Shown: one piece after another, positions 11,319 to 23,493 of the stretch
Position numbering within the stretch: position 1 is the stretch's first letter
How the letters are laid out: each line of letters opens with the position of its first letter
DNA from: Triticum aestivum
Lineage: Eukaryota; Streptophyta; Magnoliopsida; Poales; Poaceae
Length of the DNA: 64,000 nt
NCBI RefSeq assembly: GCF_018294505.1
Contig: NC_057803.1
Coordinates: 682,809,715-682,873,714, forward strand
Direction of reading: 5' to 3'
Translations under genes and position numbers: made by a program
The notes under the pieces: model-generated
The model's database searches: none
Told to the model about the DNA's origin: nothing
The model's input: only the letters and a program-made list of their open reading frames with translations

Positions 11319-12083
11319 ATGGAATTGAGTTTGTCTCATACGCTTCATCTTTTTAATATCTTCCGTGAGTATGATGGAAAGGATAATTGTGCTCAAGTGC
11401 TAGAAGAAGAAATCTATAAAATGATTGGCACTAAATATTTGAATGATGAGCATGATTTCAATGTTGTTAGTATGAATTCCTTGAATATCCATGATGATAA
11501 GGATATGCAAAGCCACAAGCTTGGGGGAGCTATGTTTGATGAAGATGATATTTTTTGTCCCCCAAGTTTTGATGAGCAAATTTATTATGATGAAAGCATG
11601 CCTCCTATCTATGATGATTATTGTGATGACACGTATGCTTTAAATAATAATAATAACAATGAAACTTGTCATCTTGATCTTAATTTTCAATCACATGTTA
11701 GTTATTTTGTTGAGTTTGCTCCCACTATTATTCATGAGAAGAATTTTGCTTGCATGGAGAGTAGTAAATTTTCTATGCTTGTAGACCATGAAAAGAATGC
11801 TTTAGGTGCTGGTTATATTGTTGAATTCATTCATGATGCTACTGAAAATTATTATGAGGGAGGAACTTATGCTTGTAGGAATTGCAATAATATCAAGTTT
11901 CCTCTCTATGTGCTTAAAGTTTTGAAGTTATGCTTGTTTTACCTTCCTATGCAAGTTGATTCTTGTTCCCACAAGTTGTTTGCTCACAAAATCCCTATGC
12001 GTAGGAAGTGGGTTAGAGTTAAATGTGCTAGTCATATTCTTCATGATGCTCTCTTTATGTTTCAATTCTTATCCTTTCTGTGA
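11319..12083 (+). CDS. Internal ORF of the non-autonomous Sabrina/WHAM-like element
   Basis: A 254-residue uninterrupted frame and the only coding potential of this element. I chose the ATG that begins MELSLSHTLHLF because the 22 residues before it lie in the leader. The protein is acidic, with DDKDMQSHKLGGAMFDEDD and SFDEQIYYDESMPPIYDDYC segments, a poly-Asn run near residue 109 and a more hydrophobic C-terminus (KFPLYVLKVLKLCLFYLP). It has no CCHC knuckle, protease or RT motif. A homologous piece occurs in the reversed fragment at 7,567. It could be a highly derived gag or an unrelated acquired gene. Function unknown. Confidence 0.6.
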   Translation: MELSLSHTLHLFNIFREYDGKDNCAQVLEEEIYKMIGTKYLNDEHDFNVVSMNSLNIHDDKDMQSHKLGGAMFDEDDIFCPPSFDEQIYYDESMPPIYDDYCDDTYALNNNNNNETCHLDLNFQSHVSYFVEFAPTIIHEKNFACMESSKFSMLVDHEKNALGAGYIVEFIHDATENYYEGGTYACRNCNNIKFPLYVLKVLKLCLFYLPMQVDSCSHKLFAHKIPMRRKWVRVKCASHILHDALFMFQFLSFL

Positions 12084-12810
12084 GCATCATTGAAATCATC
12101 ATGCCTAGCTAGCGGCATTAAACGATAACGCTTGTTGGGAGGCAACCCAATTTTATTTTAGTTCCTTGCTTTTTGTTCCTGTTTAGTAATTAATAATTCA
12201 TCTAGCCTCTGTTTAGATGTGGTTTTATGCTTTTAATTAGTGTTTGTGCCAAGTAGAACCTTTGGTAAAGACTTGGGGAAAGTCTTGTTGATCATGCTGT
12301 AAAAAACAGAAACTTTAGCGCTCACAAGAATTGCTGCCATTTTTATTTGGAGAGTTCTATTTAGTTAACTCTTTTTGAAGATGATTAATATATAAATTCA
12401 TCAGTTCCAGAAATTTATTTGAGAAGTTTATGATTTCCAGAAGTATACGTTTGATCCAGATTACTACAGACTTTTCTGTTTTTGACAGATTCTGTTTTTC
12501 GTGTGTTGTTTACTTATTTTGATGAATCTATGGCTAGTAAAATAGTTTATAAACCATAGATAAGTTGGAATACAGTAGGTTTAACACCAATATTAATAAA
12601 AAATGAGTTCATTACAGTACCTTGAAGTGGTGATTTATTTTATTATACTAACGGAGCTTACGAGTTTTCTGTTAAGTTTTGTGTTGTGAAGTTTTCAAGT
12701 TTTGGGTAAGGATTCGATGGACTATGGAATAAGGAGTGGAAAGAGCCTAAGCTTGGGGATGCCCAAGTCACCCCAAGGTAATATTCAAGGATAGCCAAGA
12801 GCCTAAGCTT

Positions 12811-12834
12811 GGGGATGCCCCGGAAGGCATCCCC
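12811..12834 (+). repeat. Hairpin built on a polypurine-like motif
   Basis: GGGGATGCC and GGCATCCCC form a perfect 9-bp stem around a 6-base loop (CCGGAA). A second, nearly identical hairpin lies at 13,548-13,570. Confidence 0.75.
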
Positions 12835-13547
12835 TCTTTCGTCTTCGTTCATCAATAACTTTACATGGAGCTATATTTTTATTTACCACATGATATGTGT
12901 TTTGCTTGGAGCGTCAATTTATTTTGTTAGGATTTTCTTTATGTTATTTAGAACAATGTTTTTCATATTTTATTCCAATAAAAGTGGCATTGATAGTCTT
13001 TACTATGCCTATGTTACAAGTCTTCATGTTGCTGTTTGAAAACAGAAAGTTCACCGCTGTTGCAATAATTCCCTAGAAAATTCAGAATGTGATAAAATGT
13101 TGAAACCTTTTGAATATTAATATCTGATAAATTTACTACTGTGGGAATTTTCTTTCATAATTTTTGGAGTTAGGGGAGTATGGATGTTGCAGCATTCTTT
13201 ACAGACTATCCTGTTTAGGCAGATTGCTGTTATGTTTGCATTGTTTGCATATGTTTGCTTCTTTAATGATTCTATTTGAGGATAGGACTATTAAATATGC
13301 AGAGGCATTTAGTATGCAATGTTGAATAATAATTTTAGTGATTTTCTACAGTAGAGTATGATAAGGTTTTGGCAATGGTTTATACTAACTTATCTCACGA
13401 GTCCTTGTTGAGTTTTGTGTGGATGAAGCTTTTGAGATTTAGGGCGACCTTGATATGAGAGGAATTAAGGAGACACAAAAGCTCAAGCTTGGGGATTCCC
13501 AAGGCATCCCAATATAATATTTCAAGAAGTCTCAAGCATCTAAGCTT

Positions 13548-13570
13548 GGGGATGCCCCGGTTGGCATCCC
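13548..13570 (+). repeat. Second hairpin built on a polypurine-like motif
   Basis: GGGGATGCC and GGCATCCC around the loop CCGGTT. It shares the AAGCTTGGGGATGCC lead-in with the hairpin at 12,811. Confidence 0.7.
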
Positions 13571-14724
13571 ACCTTTCTTCTTCAACAACTATCGGTTAGT
13601 ATCGGTTGATCCTATGTTTTTGCTTCTTCAGAGGATGTTTACCATTATTAGAATATCATTTTATTTTGCTTTACTTGCTGTTTGAATAGAATACCAAGAT
13701 CTGAAATTATTAAATGTTAGAGAGTCTTCACATAGTTGCATAATTATTCGACTACTCATTGATCTTCACTTATATCTTTCGGAGTAGTTTGTCATTTGCT
13801 CTAGTGCTTCACTTATATCTTTTAGAGCATGGTGGTAGTTTTATTTTGAAGAAATAGATGAACTCTCATGCTTCACTTATATTATTTTGAGAGTCTTAAA
13901 TAGCATGGTAATTTGCTTAAAATCCTAACATGCTAGGTATTCAAGAATAATAAAATTCTCTTATGAGTGTGTTGAATACTAAGAGAAGTTTGATACTTGA
14001 TGATTGTCTTGAGATATGAGGATGGTAATATTAGAGTCATGCTAGTCGAGTAGTTGTGAATTTAAAGAATACTTGTGTTAAAGTTTGTGATTCCCGTAGC
14101 ATGCACGTATGGTGAACCGTTATGTAACGTAGTCGGAGCATGATTTATTTATTGATTGTCTTCCTTATGAGTGGCGGTCGGGGACGAGCGATGGTCTTTT
14201 CCTACCAATCTATCCCCCTAGGAGCATGCGCGTAATACTTTGCTTTGATAACTTCTAGATTTTTGCAATAAGTATATGAGTTCTTTATGACTAATGTTGA
14301 GTCCATGGATTATACGCAATCTCACCCTTCCACCTTTGCTAGCCTCTCTAATACCGCGCACCTTTCGTTGGTATCATACACCTACCATATACCTTCCTCA
14401 AAACAGCCACCATACCTACCTATTATGGCATTTCCGTAGCCATTCCAAGATATATTGCCATGCAACCTTCCACCATCTAGTTCATCATGACACGCTTCAT
14501 CATTGTCATATTGCTTAGCATGATCATGTAGTTGACATAGTATTTGTGGCAAAGCCACCGTTCTTAATTCTTTCATACATGTCACTATTGATTCATTGCA
14601 CATCTCGGTACACCGCCGGAGGCATTCACATAGAGTCATATTTTGTTCTAGTATCGAGTTGTGTCATCGAGTTGTAAATAAATAGAAGTGTGATGATCAT
14701 CATTCAATAGAGCATTGTCCCAAT

Positions 14725-14840
14725 AAAAAAAGGAAGAAAGGCCAAATAAAAAAAGGGAAAGGCCAAATAAAAAAAGAGAAAGGCCATAAAAAAAGAAGAA
14801 ATGCCAAATAAAAAAATATAAAAAAATAAAATAAAAGGGA
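14725..14840 (+). repeat. A-rich minisatellite
   Basis: Five or so degenerate units of about 20-25 bp of the form GGCCAAATAAAAAAAG within the element interior. Confidence 0.8.
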
Positions 14841-15599
14841 CAATGCTACTATCCTTTTTCCACACTTGTGCTTCAAAGTAGCACCATGATATAGCGAGTC
14901 TCATATATTGTGCTTCAAAGTAGCACCATGTTCTTCATATAGAGAGTCTCATATGTTGTCACTTCCAATGATGGGCTTCCTCAAAATGCCCTAGGTCTTC
15001 GTGAGCAAGCGAGTTGGATGCACACCCACTAGTTTCTTTTGTTGAGCTTTCATATACTTATAGCTCTAGTGCATCCGTTGCATGGCAATCCCTACTCACT
15101 CACATTGATATCTATTGATGGGCATCACCATAACCCGTTGATACGCCTAGTTGATGTGAGACTATCTTCTCCCTTTTTGTCTTCTCCACAACTACCATTC
15201 TATTCCACCTATAGTGCTATATCCATGGCTCACGCTCATGTATTGCGTGAAGATTGAAAAAGTTTGAGAACATCAAAAGTATGAAACAATTGCTTGGCTT
15301 GTCATCGGGGTTGTGAATGATTTAAATACGTTGTGTGGTGAAGATGGAGCATAGCCAGACTATATTATTTTGTAGGGATAGCTTTCTTTGGCCATGTTAT
15401 TTTGAGAAGACATGATTGCCTAGTTAGTATGCTTGAAGTATTATTATTTCTATGTCAACATGAACTTTTGTCTTGAATCTTATGGATCTGAATATTCATA
15501 TCAGCAGTAAGAAGAATTACATTGAAATTATGCCAACTAGCATTCCACATCAAAAATTATCTTTTTTATCATTTACCTACTCGAGGACGAGCAGGAATT

Positions 15600-15614
15600 A
15601 AGCTTGGGGATGCT
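15600..15614 (+). other. Polypurine tract of the Sabrina/WHAM-like element
   Basis: AAGCTTGGGGATGCT ends exactly where the 3' LTR begins. Confidence 0.75.
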
Positions 15615-17269
15615 TGATACGTCTCCAACATATCTATAATTTTTGATTGCTCCATGCTATATTATCTACTATTTTAGGTTATTTTCCACTTTTATATTAT
15701 TTTTGGGACTAACCTATTAACCGGAGGCCCAACCCAGATTTGCTGTTTTATGCCTATTTCAGTGTTTCGAGAAAAAGGAATATCAAATGGAGTCGAAACG
15801 GAACAAAATCAACTGGAGAAGTTACTTTTGGAAGGAAAGCAACCCAGGGAACTTGGAGTGCACGTCAGGGGAGACACGGGCTGCCCACGAGGGTGGGGGT
15901 GCGCCCACGCCCCTAGGGCGCGCCCCCTGCCTCGTGGGGCCCCCATGGCTCCTCCGATGTACTTCCTACACCCATATATATCGTCGTACCCTAAAACATC
16001 CAAAGTGAAGATTAGATCGGGAGTTCCGCCGCCAGAAGCCTCCGTAGCCACCGAAAACCAATCTAGACCCATTCCGGCACCCTGCCGGAGGGGGCAATCC
16101 TTCTCCGGTGGCCATCTTCATCATCCCGGTGCTCTCCATGACGAGGAGGGAGTAGTTCTCCCTCGGGGCTGAGGGTATGTACCAGTAGCTATGTGTTTGA
16201 TCTCTCTCTCTCTCTCGTGTTCTTGAGGTGATACGGTCTTGATGTATCGCAAGCTTTGCTATTATAGTTGGATCTTATGTTTCTTCTCCCCCTCTTCTCT
16301 CTTGTAATGAATTGAGTTTCCCCTTTGAAGTAATCTTATCGGATTGAGTCTTTAATGACTTGAGAACACTTGATGTATGTCTTGCCGTGGATATCCGTGG
16401 TGACAATGGGATACCACGTGCCACTTGATGTATGTTTTGGTGACCAACTTGCGGGTTTCGTGACATTGGGAACCTATGATAGGGGTTGGCACACGTTTTC
16501 GTCGTGATTCTCCGGTAGAAACTTTGGGGCACTCTTTGAGGTCCTTTGTGTTGGTTGAATAGATGAATCTGAGATTGTGTGATGCATATCGTATAATCAT
16601 ACCCACAGATACTTGAGGTGACATTGGAGTATCTAGGTGACGTTAGGGTTTTGATTGATTTGTGTCTTAAGGTGTTATTCTAGTACGAACTCTTGGGCTG
16701 TTTGTGACACCTATAGGAATAGCCCAACGGATTGATTGGAAAGAATAACTTTGAGGTGGTTTCGTACCCTACCATAATATCTTCGTATGTTCTCCGCTAT
16801 TAGTGACTTTGGAGGGACTCTTTGTTGCATGTTGAGGGATAGTTATGTGATCCAATTATGCTATTATTGTTGAGGGAACTTACACTAGCGAAAGTATGAA
16901 CCCTAGGCCTTATTTCCACACATTGCAATACCGTTTATGCTCACTTTTATCATTAGTTACCTTGCTGTTTTTATTATTTCAGATTACAAGTACCTTTATC
17001 TACTATCCATATACCACTTGTTTCACCATCTCTTCGCCGAACTAGTGCACCTATACAATTTACCATTGTATTGGGTGTGTTGGGGACACAAGAGACTCTT
17101 TGTTATTTGGTTGCAGGGTTGCTTGAGAGAGACCATCTTCATCCTACGCCTCCTACAGATTGACAAACCTTAGGTCTTCCACTTGAGGGAAATTTGCTAC
17201 TGTCCTACAAACCTCTGCACTTGGAGGCCCAACAACGTCTACAAGAAGAAGGTTGTGTAGTAGACATCA
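15615..17269 (+). repeat. 3' LTR of the Sabrina/WHAM-like element
   Basis: 1,655 bp with the same termini as the 5' LTR. It lacks a short stretch near its start (GGCAATATTGGGCTT in the 5' copy). It is followed by the ATGAG duplication. Confidence 0.93.
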
Positions 17270-17274
17270 ATGAG

Positions 17275-17580
17275 AATGCAGGCAGGACGGCGTGATCAAG
17301 GTAGTATTTATTGGTGGCCCGAATCTAGATCGACGGGAACATTACACACGCCGGCGCTGGAATTTACGAGTACCATAGTTTGAATTACACATGATTCCTG
17401 CAGCAAAATCCGTGTGTGAACTTAATAGCTGGCGGTTTCCAATACAGAACCGTGTCTGATTAATGACCCCCGCCACTCACCTACCAAACCTCGAGCCACG
17501 AAATAGAGTGCCAAACGTGTGGGGGCCGGTTGTCTTGCCAGATCTTTACATTTTCTTTTTTGAACACCAGATATTTACAT
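17275..17580. other. Unassigned sequence
   Basis: This continues the pre-insertion sequence of 9,179-9,525, so on the minus strand it lies upstream of that gene-like fragment. I see no coding frame, RNA gene or repeat in it. Confidence 0.4.
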
Positions 17581-20300
17581 CGTCTAATGATTTTTTAACT
17601 CGCACACAAGTACACAAAAATATGATTTTTCAAACCGTTATGGTTAGTCGTTGCATGTAGATGTAGTTCAAATTTAAATTACGGTCATTAAATGGCTAGA
17701 AAATCACTTAAATGTCTTTAAAAGGTCAAATGACCCCTAGAATTTTCCAAAATATCACATGACAGTTGTAGTAGTGCATGTTAAACGTAGAAAAAATTTG
17801 AAGGCCGTAAGAGGAAGCTATCTCCCGTTCGTCATCAAACATGCATTGTTCCCTCTCAGAACCACGAGCCTTCTAGTGAGTTGCTCCGGTTTGTGAGGGG
17901 TGTGTGTCCAAACTTTCGTCAAACAGTCCAAATTTTTTTACCACATCATCTTGGTGGCATGACATTACATCAAGAAAGGTTTCATGTGTTTCTAATCATT
18001 TTTAATTTTTTGGAACTAAAATGCCATGACACTCCATGCATATGTCCATGCCGTGAGAATAATATGTTAGAAAATTCCTTCTAATTTACTACACATTGAA
18101 TTAACTCACACACAAGTACACAAATATGATTTTTCAAACTGTTATGGTTAGCCGTTGCATGTAGATGTAGTTCAAATTTGAATTACGGTCATCAAATGGC
18201 TAGAAAATCACTTAAATGTCTTCAAAAGGTCAAATGACCCCTGAAATTTTCCAAATTTTCACATGACAATTCTATTAGTGCATGTTAAACATAGAAAAAA
18301 TTAGAAGGGCGTAAGAGGAAGCTATCTTTCGTTCATCATCAAACATGCATCGTTCCCTCTTGGAACCACAAGCCTTCTAGTGAGTTGCTCCGATTTGTGA
18401 GGGGTGTGTGTCCAAACTTTCGTCAAATAGGCCAATTTTTTACCACATAATCTTGGTGGCATGACATTACATCAAGCAAGATTTCATGTTTTTCTGATCA
18501 TTTTTTATTTTTATGGAATTAAAATGCCATGGCACTCCATGCATGTGTCCATGCCGTGAGACCAATATGTTTGAAAATTCCTTCTAATTTACTACACATG
18601 AAATTAACTCGCACACAAGTACACAAATATGATTTTTTTTCAACTCGTTATGGTTAGCTGTTGCATGTAGATGTAGTTCAAATTTTAATTACGGTCATTA
18701 AATGACTAGAAAATCAGTTAAATGTCTTTAAAAGGTCATATGACCCCTGAAATTTTCCAAATTTTCACATGACAGTTATTTTAGTGCACGTTAAATGTAG
18801 AAATGATTTGAAGGCCATAAGAGGAAGCTATCTCTCGTTCATCATCAAACATGCATTGTTCCCTCTCGGAACCACGAGCCTTCTAGTGAGTTGCTCCGGT
18901 TTGTGAGGGGTGTGGGTCCAAACTTTCGTCAAACAGGCCAATTTTTTACCACATCATCTTGGTTGCATGACATTACATCAAGCAAGGTTTCATGTTTTTA
19001 TGATCATTTTTTAATTTTTTGGAATTAAAATGCCATGGCACTCCATGCATGTCTCCATGCTGTGAGACCAATATGTTTGAAAATTCCTTCTAATTTACTG
19101 CACTTGGAATTAACTCGCACACAGGCACACAAATATGTTTTTTTAACCGTTATGGTTAGCCCTTGCATGTAGATGTAGTTCAAATTTGAATTACGGTCAT
19201 TAAATGACTAGAAAATCACTTAAATGTCTTTAAAAAGTCAAATGACCCCTGAAATTTTCCAATTTTTCACATGACAATTATATTAGTGCATGTTAAACGT
19301 ATGAAAAATTTGAAGGCCGTAAGAGAAAGCTATCTCTCGTTCGTCATCAAACATGCATTGTTCCCTCTCAGAACCACGAGCCTTCTAGTGAGTTGCTCTG
19401 GTTTGTGAGGGGTGTGTGTCCAAACTTTCATCAAACATGCCAATTTTTTACCACATCATATTGGTGGCATGACATTAAGCAAGGTTTCATGTTTTCTGAT
19501 CATTTTTTAATTTTTTGGAATTAAAATGCCATAGCACTCCATGCATGTGTCCATTCCGTGAGACCAATATGTTTGAAAATTCCTTCTAATTTACTACACA
19601 TGGAATTAACTCACACACAAGTACACAAATATGATTTTTCAAACCGTTATGGTTAGCTATTGCATGTACAAGTAGTTCAAATTTGAATTACGGTCATTAA
19701 ATGGCTAGAAAATCACTTAAATGTCTTTAAAATGTCAAATGACCCCTGCAAATTTTCCAAAATTTCACATGATAGTTGTATCAGTGCACGTAAAATGTAG
19801 GAAAAAATTTAAGGCCGTAAGGGGAAGCTATCTGCCATTTGTCATCAAACATGCATTGTTCCCTCTCGAAACCACGAGCCTTCTAGTGAGTTGCTTCGGT
19901 TTGTCAAGGGTGTGTGTCCAAACTTTCGTCAAACATGCCAATTTTTTTACCACATCAACTTGGTGGCATGACATTACATCAAGCAAGGTTTCATGTGTTC
20001 CTAATATTTTTTTAATTTTTTGGAATTTAAATGCCATTGCACTCCATGCTTATTTGTGTCATAGACGTTAGACCAGTATGTTTGAAAATTCCTTCCAATT
20101 TACTGCACATGGAATTAAATCGCACACAAGTACACAAAATATGACTTTTCAAACCGTTATGGTAGCTGTTGCATGCACATGTAGTTGAAATTTGAATTAC
20201 GTTCATTAAATGGCTAGAAAATCACTTAAATGTCTTAAAAGGTCAAATGACCCCTGAAATTTCCAAAATTTGACATGATAGTTGTATTAGTACTACAAAT
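17581..20300. repeat. Tandem array of a roughly 504-bp unit, about 5.4 copies
   Basis: The anchor CTAGAAAATCA recurs at 17,696, 18,200, 18,706, 19,208, 19,705 and 20,214, giving spacings of 504, 506, 502, 497 and 509. Each unit also has CACACAAGTACACAAATATG, CCACGAGCCTTCTAGTGAG and TGGTGGCATGACATTA, with scattered substitutions and small indels. There is no coding potential. It may be a satellite or the internal array of a DNA transposon. I cannot name it. Confidence 0.93.
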
Positions 20301-20492
20301 TTTCTCATACATTTAAAACACCATCCGTTGCCACTTTACTCCAAATTCGTCTTTCACAGCTAATAAAAAATATCCAGAACATCACATACAGTTTTTTTGT
20401 AGGAACCATTTGTGATGAATATTTCTAGGTCTATTTAAGTTTTTCTCCTTAAGCTTCGCCGGCTCCCATTCCCGCACCCCCTTCTTGCAAAC

Positions 20493-21119
20493 ATGAGGTC
20501 GTGGAAACGCTTTGTGAAGGCCCGTATGATGGCCGCGTCCTCCCCGAGTGCCGCCGCCTGCTCCGAGAGCACGACCGCCTATGCCGAGAGTGTCGCCGCA
20601 TCCGCTAAGAGGGCGTCTGCGGCAGCCGACATGGCAGCTCCAGTAGCCGAGATGACTGCAGCTGCTGCTACGATGGCAGCTGCAAACGTTGAGAGCGCTT
20701 GAGTTGCCATCTGTGCTGCTGATGTCGCCCTGGCCCAGTTCAAGGCCATCCACGCCAAGATCGAGGACGCACACGTCAAGATATTCGAGGACACCTCGGA
20801 ATCTAGCATGCAACCCATGTCTGAAAAGGCGGTGGTGGCCATGGAGCACGTGCTTTCTCATGAGATCGCCGAGTAGGAGATGGAGATGCTGGAGGCGGCG
20901 GAGATCGAGGAGTGCTGGGAGGAGGAGTTGCGCATGGCCAAGGTCGAGGTAGAGAAGAGTCTGTCCATCGAGGAATCGGCGGTGGAGTACCGACGCGAGC
21001 TCTGGCGCATCTACTACTACGAGTACTACAACCTTGAGGGCGGCGCCGAGGATGGTGCCGAGGATGAGGACGAGGATGTGGTCGACTTCAGCAGGAGGCC
21101 CGGAGTCCACCAACGATGA
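20493..21119 (+). pseudogene. Coiled-coil, Ala/Glu-rich ORF with two stops
   Basis: One frame from ATG reads through 208 codons with two in-frame stops, TGA at 20,700 and a TAG near 20,874. The N-terminal third is Ala/Ser-rich, the middle is helical (VAMEHVLSHEIAE), and the C-terminal part is acidic (EEELRMAKVEVEKS, then GAEDEDEDVVDFS). The minus strand has a longer unbroken frame here, but its Leu/Val/His-rich composition looks like the mirror of the Glu/Lys-rich sense frame. Not recognised. It lies in the same orientation as the next gene and about 570 bp upstream. Confidence 0.4.
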
Positions 21120-21690
21120 CATTTCGCCAGGACAAGTCATCGACGTCTCATCTCACATCGGCGATGCATAGGCCGGCGCGGCGGCGGATTTATGAAAATT
21201 ATGCATACTTAGGGTTTGTTCTTAATGCTGGTATTTTGTTAGAGCAATGTTTAGGTCAACTGGCTCTGTTTAATTACTAAAATTGCTCGATTTAGTAAGT
21301 GTGATCTGTGTGCTATACGCTCTTTTGTGTGCCCAAATTAGCAAGTGATGTTAAATTATGCAATGACGTACCCAGGGAAATGTCCACCAAAATTTGAATT
21401 ATCAAACTCATCCCATGCACATAAAGAATAAGAATCGTTTGCGATGCACACAATCGTTCAAAGTGAATGGTGTCCGGCGGCACCATGTGCAAAGTTTCCC
21501 TCCACATTTCAAAAATTTTGGCCTACCACCAAAATAACTACCCCGCCCCCTCCCCCCTTCCCCATCCCCTTTTCTCCCTGATCACAAGTCACATTTTCCC
21601 TGTTTCCTCCTTCCTTCCTTCCTAAGCTATAGACGCTTCCTCGCTAGCTTCCTAGCTCTCGTCGTCTCACATCCTACCGCCGAGGTCGCC
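21120..21690. other. 5' flank of the GRF-type gene
   Basis: No coding frame. The last 150 bp are pyrimidine-rich (CCCCCTTCCCC, TCCTTCCTTCC), as in a plant 5' leader, and run into the ATG at 21,691. I did not find a convincing TATA box. Confidence 0.4.
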
Positions 21691-23088
21691 ATGGTCTTCT
21701 TCAATGACCTCTCCAGTGGTTCCTCCTCCTCTGATGACTCTTTCACCACCAGGGTATGCCTCTCTTCTCTCTCCCGGGCTATGACTTGGAATGAAGGATT
21801 TTAACCCGGTGGTCGATTTGAGTCATTTCTTCCTCTTGTAGCTCCCTAGGACTATCAGTTGCAATGAATGGAGCAGGGTGGCTGAAGATCTGTCTGCTCG
21901 TTGTCACCATCAATCTCCATGCATGAAGCTAGTTCCGTTTGAATCTGTGGACAGTGCGAGGAAGTTTCAGGCATGTGTAGAGAAGGTTAGACCCTCTTTT
22001 GTTGTTACAAATCATTAGTTAGATGTGATTCAGACACTGTATTGGTCCCAAACCATTCATACCACACCTTCAACCAAACACATCCTAAGACAGTGTCACA
22101 GTTTGTACCTAGTATCTAAAAATGTTGCCATATCATCAGCAGTGCCATTAGAAAATTATTTGGCACCACTTCAGTAGTTTGTGTAGCCAAATTTGGTCCA
22201 CACATCCCAACAGCCAAGCAGTAAAATACTAAATCTTTATGGCACGAAGGAACTGGGCATCGGAGCAACTAGGTGCTCCGGAGTCCGGGTCCCTAATTTT
22301 TTTTCCGCTGCATCGGCTCGCCAGTGCAGGGCACCGATGCGAGATGTAGCAACAATTGTCTTTACACCAGTTTTGGAATACATAGTGGACGACCTTAGTG
22401 CTATTGGTTCTATGTTACTAAATTTGTGCATGTACACACCTGTTAGTATCAATTTGCTATCATCCAAACACTGTCGCTATGCTGTTGCAGTTATATTTAC
22501 CTCCCTCATAAAATTTTCAATTTGTTATTTATAGTAGTACATGAGTAAGAACTTGTAGCGGTGTTGTAGTTAATTATAGCTTCTGATGTTTCAGAATTTT
22601 GTTGTTGTCTCAGTAGCAATTAATTCATTTACACATTGATCTTTTTGAGAAGGTATGTCATAATTAACCTGTTTCTCCAGTTTTTCAAGATAAGTATTGG
22701 TGATTTTCTATGTTGCTATAAACCCATTCCCCTACAATTGTTACTGATCTAGTTTCAAATATTATAGGATGAACGGAAGTGTTATTACTTGGAGTGGGTT
22801 GATCAAGAGTGGCCACAGTCTTTGAGGATGTGCCTAACAAAGCTCTGGAGCATGTATGAGGAAGAGAACAAATGTAGGCTTAGAGAAAGTGTTGTCAATG
22901 CTGAAGAATATTTGAAGATGCGGGATAAGAAGAGGAAGGTGGAGAATGAGCTCAGATTTTTTAAATCAGACTTTGCTAAGATGGTGTTGGCGAAGGAGGA
23001 GACACTTTCCTAGCTGGCCAGTGCAAAACAGGTTCTTACTGAACTGAAAGCAGAGGTGGATAAGATGAGCCTAGATGATCTCGATTAG
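21691..23088 (+). pseudogene. Three-exon GRF-type zinc-finger and coiled-coil protein, one premature stop
   Basis: Exons 21691-21753, 21842-21985 and 22768-23088 join in phase 0 at GT/AG borders and give about 175 residues. The start MVFFNDLSSGSSSSDDSF follows a CT-rich leader. Exons 2 and 3 together carry the spaced Cys/His and aromatic pattern of a GRF-type zinc finger: CHHQSPC, ARKFQAC, then KCYYLEWVD across the intron. A Lys/Glu-rich coiled coil follows (KMRDKKRKVENELRF). TAG at 23,011 interrupts the last exon and fits a CAG-to-TAG change, because the frame continues to a natural stop at 23,086. GRF fingers bind nucleic acid in other proteins. Here the gene may be an accessory gene of a DNA transposon or a captured host gene. 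Confidence 0.6.
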
Positions 23089-23493
23089 GTAAATGAATAT
23101 ATTGTTCTAATATTGTTCTTATGAAGTTGAACTAGCTATATGTTGTATTGTGTTGTTTTCAGGTAGCTATCGTACTGTGATGTTAACATATATTTATGTG
23201 CCTGATATGAAATTGGCAAACAACTGTTCAATATGAAATGTGAATTTGCTTAATACTGAAATTATTAATTATAAACTTTTTGCGGGTGATTAACTGTAAA
23301 CTAATAAACCTGCTAAATGTATCATAGAAGTTTGCAAACGGTTCTAGCAGTAAAAGCGCTTGTGATGGATAGCCCAATGCCACACAGTTTTCTTCATTAA
23401 ATCGTATGTAATGTAGTTGATAAAAGCAAACGGTTAACCAAGGCAGAGTGTGTGTGATATTTACACCTATCACACACGAGCAAATACATAAAC
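23089..23493. other. 3' flank of the GRF-type gene
   Basis: AT-rich sequence without a credible gene. Its last part reads directly into the minisatellite. Confidence 0.4.

Larger units (their letters stand above)
12084..15599 (+). other. Non-coding 3' region of the Sabrina/WHAM-like element
   Basis: About 3.5 kb without a credible coding frame. It contains four motifs resembling the polypurine tract, AAGCTTGGGGATGCC or close to it, at about 12,749, 12,807, 13,485 and 13,543. Two of them form hairpins. An A-rich minisatellite sits near 14,725. No other structure seen. Confidence 0.7.
9526..17269 (+). mobile_element. Complete non-autonomous Sabrina/WHAM-like LTR retrotransposon
   Basis: Two LTRs of 1,669 and 1,655 bp flank about 4.4 kb. 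The 5-bp duplication ATGAG lies at 9,521-9,525 and 17,270-17,274. It has a tRNA-Asp-type primer site and a purine-rich tract. The interior has one ORF with no gag zinc knuckle and no pol, then about 3.5 kb of non-coding sequence. It must have been copied by enzymes of another element. Family name from memory. Confidence 0.93.

Noticed and set aside
16937..17173. Hydrophobic frame (Leu/Tyr-rich, about 78 residues) seen in each Sabrina/WHAM-like LTR, also near 8,146 (minus) and 35,079
   Set aside because: It spans the LTR end in every copy with variable ends, has no start context, and follows AT-rich composition.
20382..21140. Minus-strand 252-residue frame
   Set aside because: Its Leu/Val/His-rich content is the mirror of the Glu/Lys/Ala-rich plus-strand frame, which has the more protein-like acidic and coiled-coil layout. 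Not certain.
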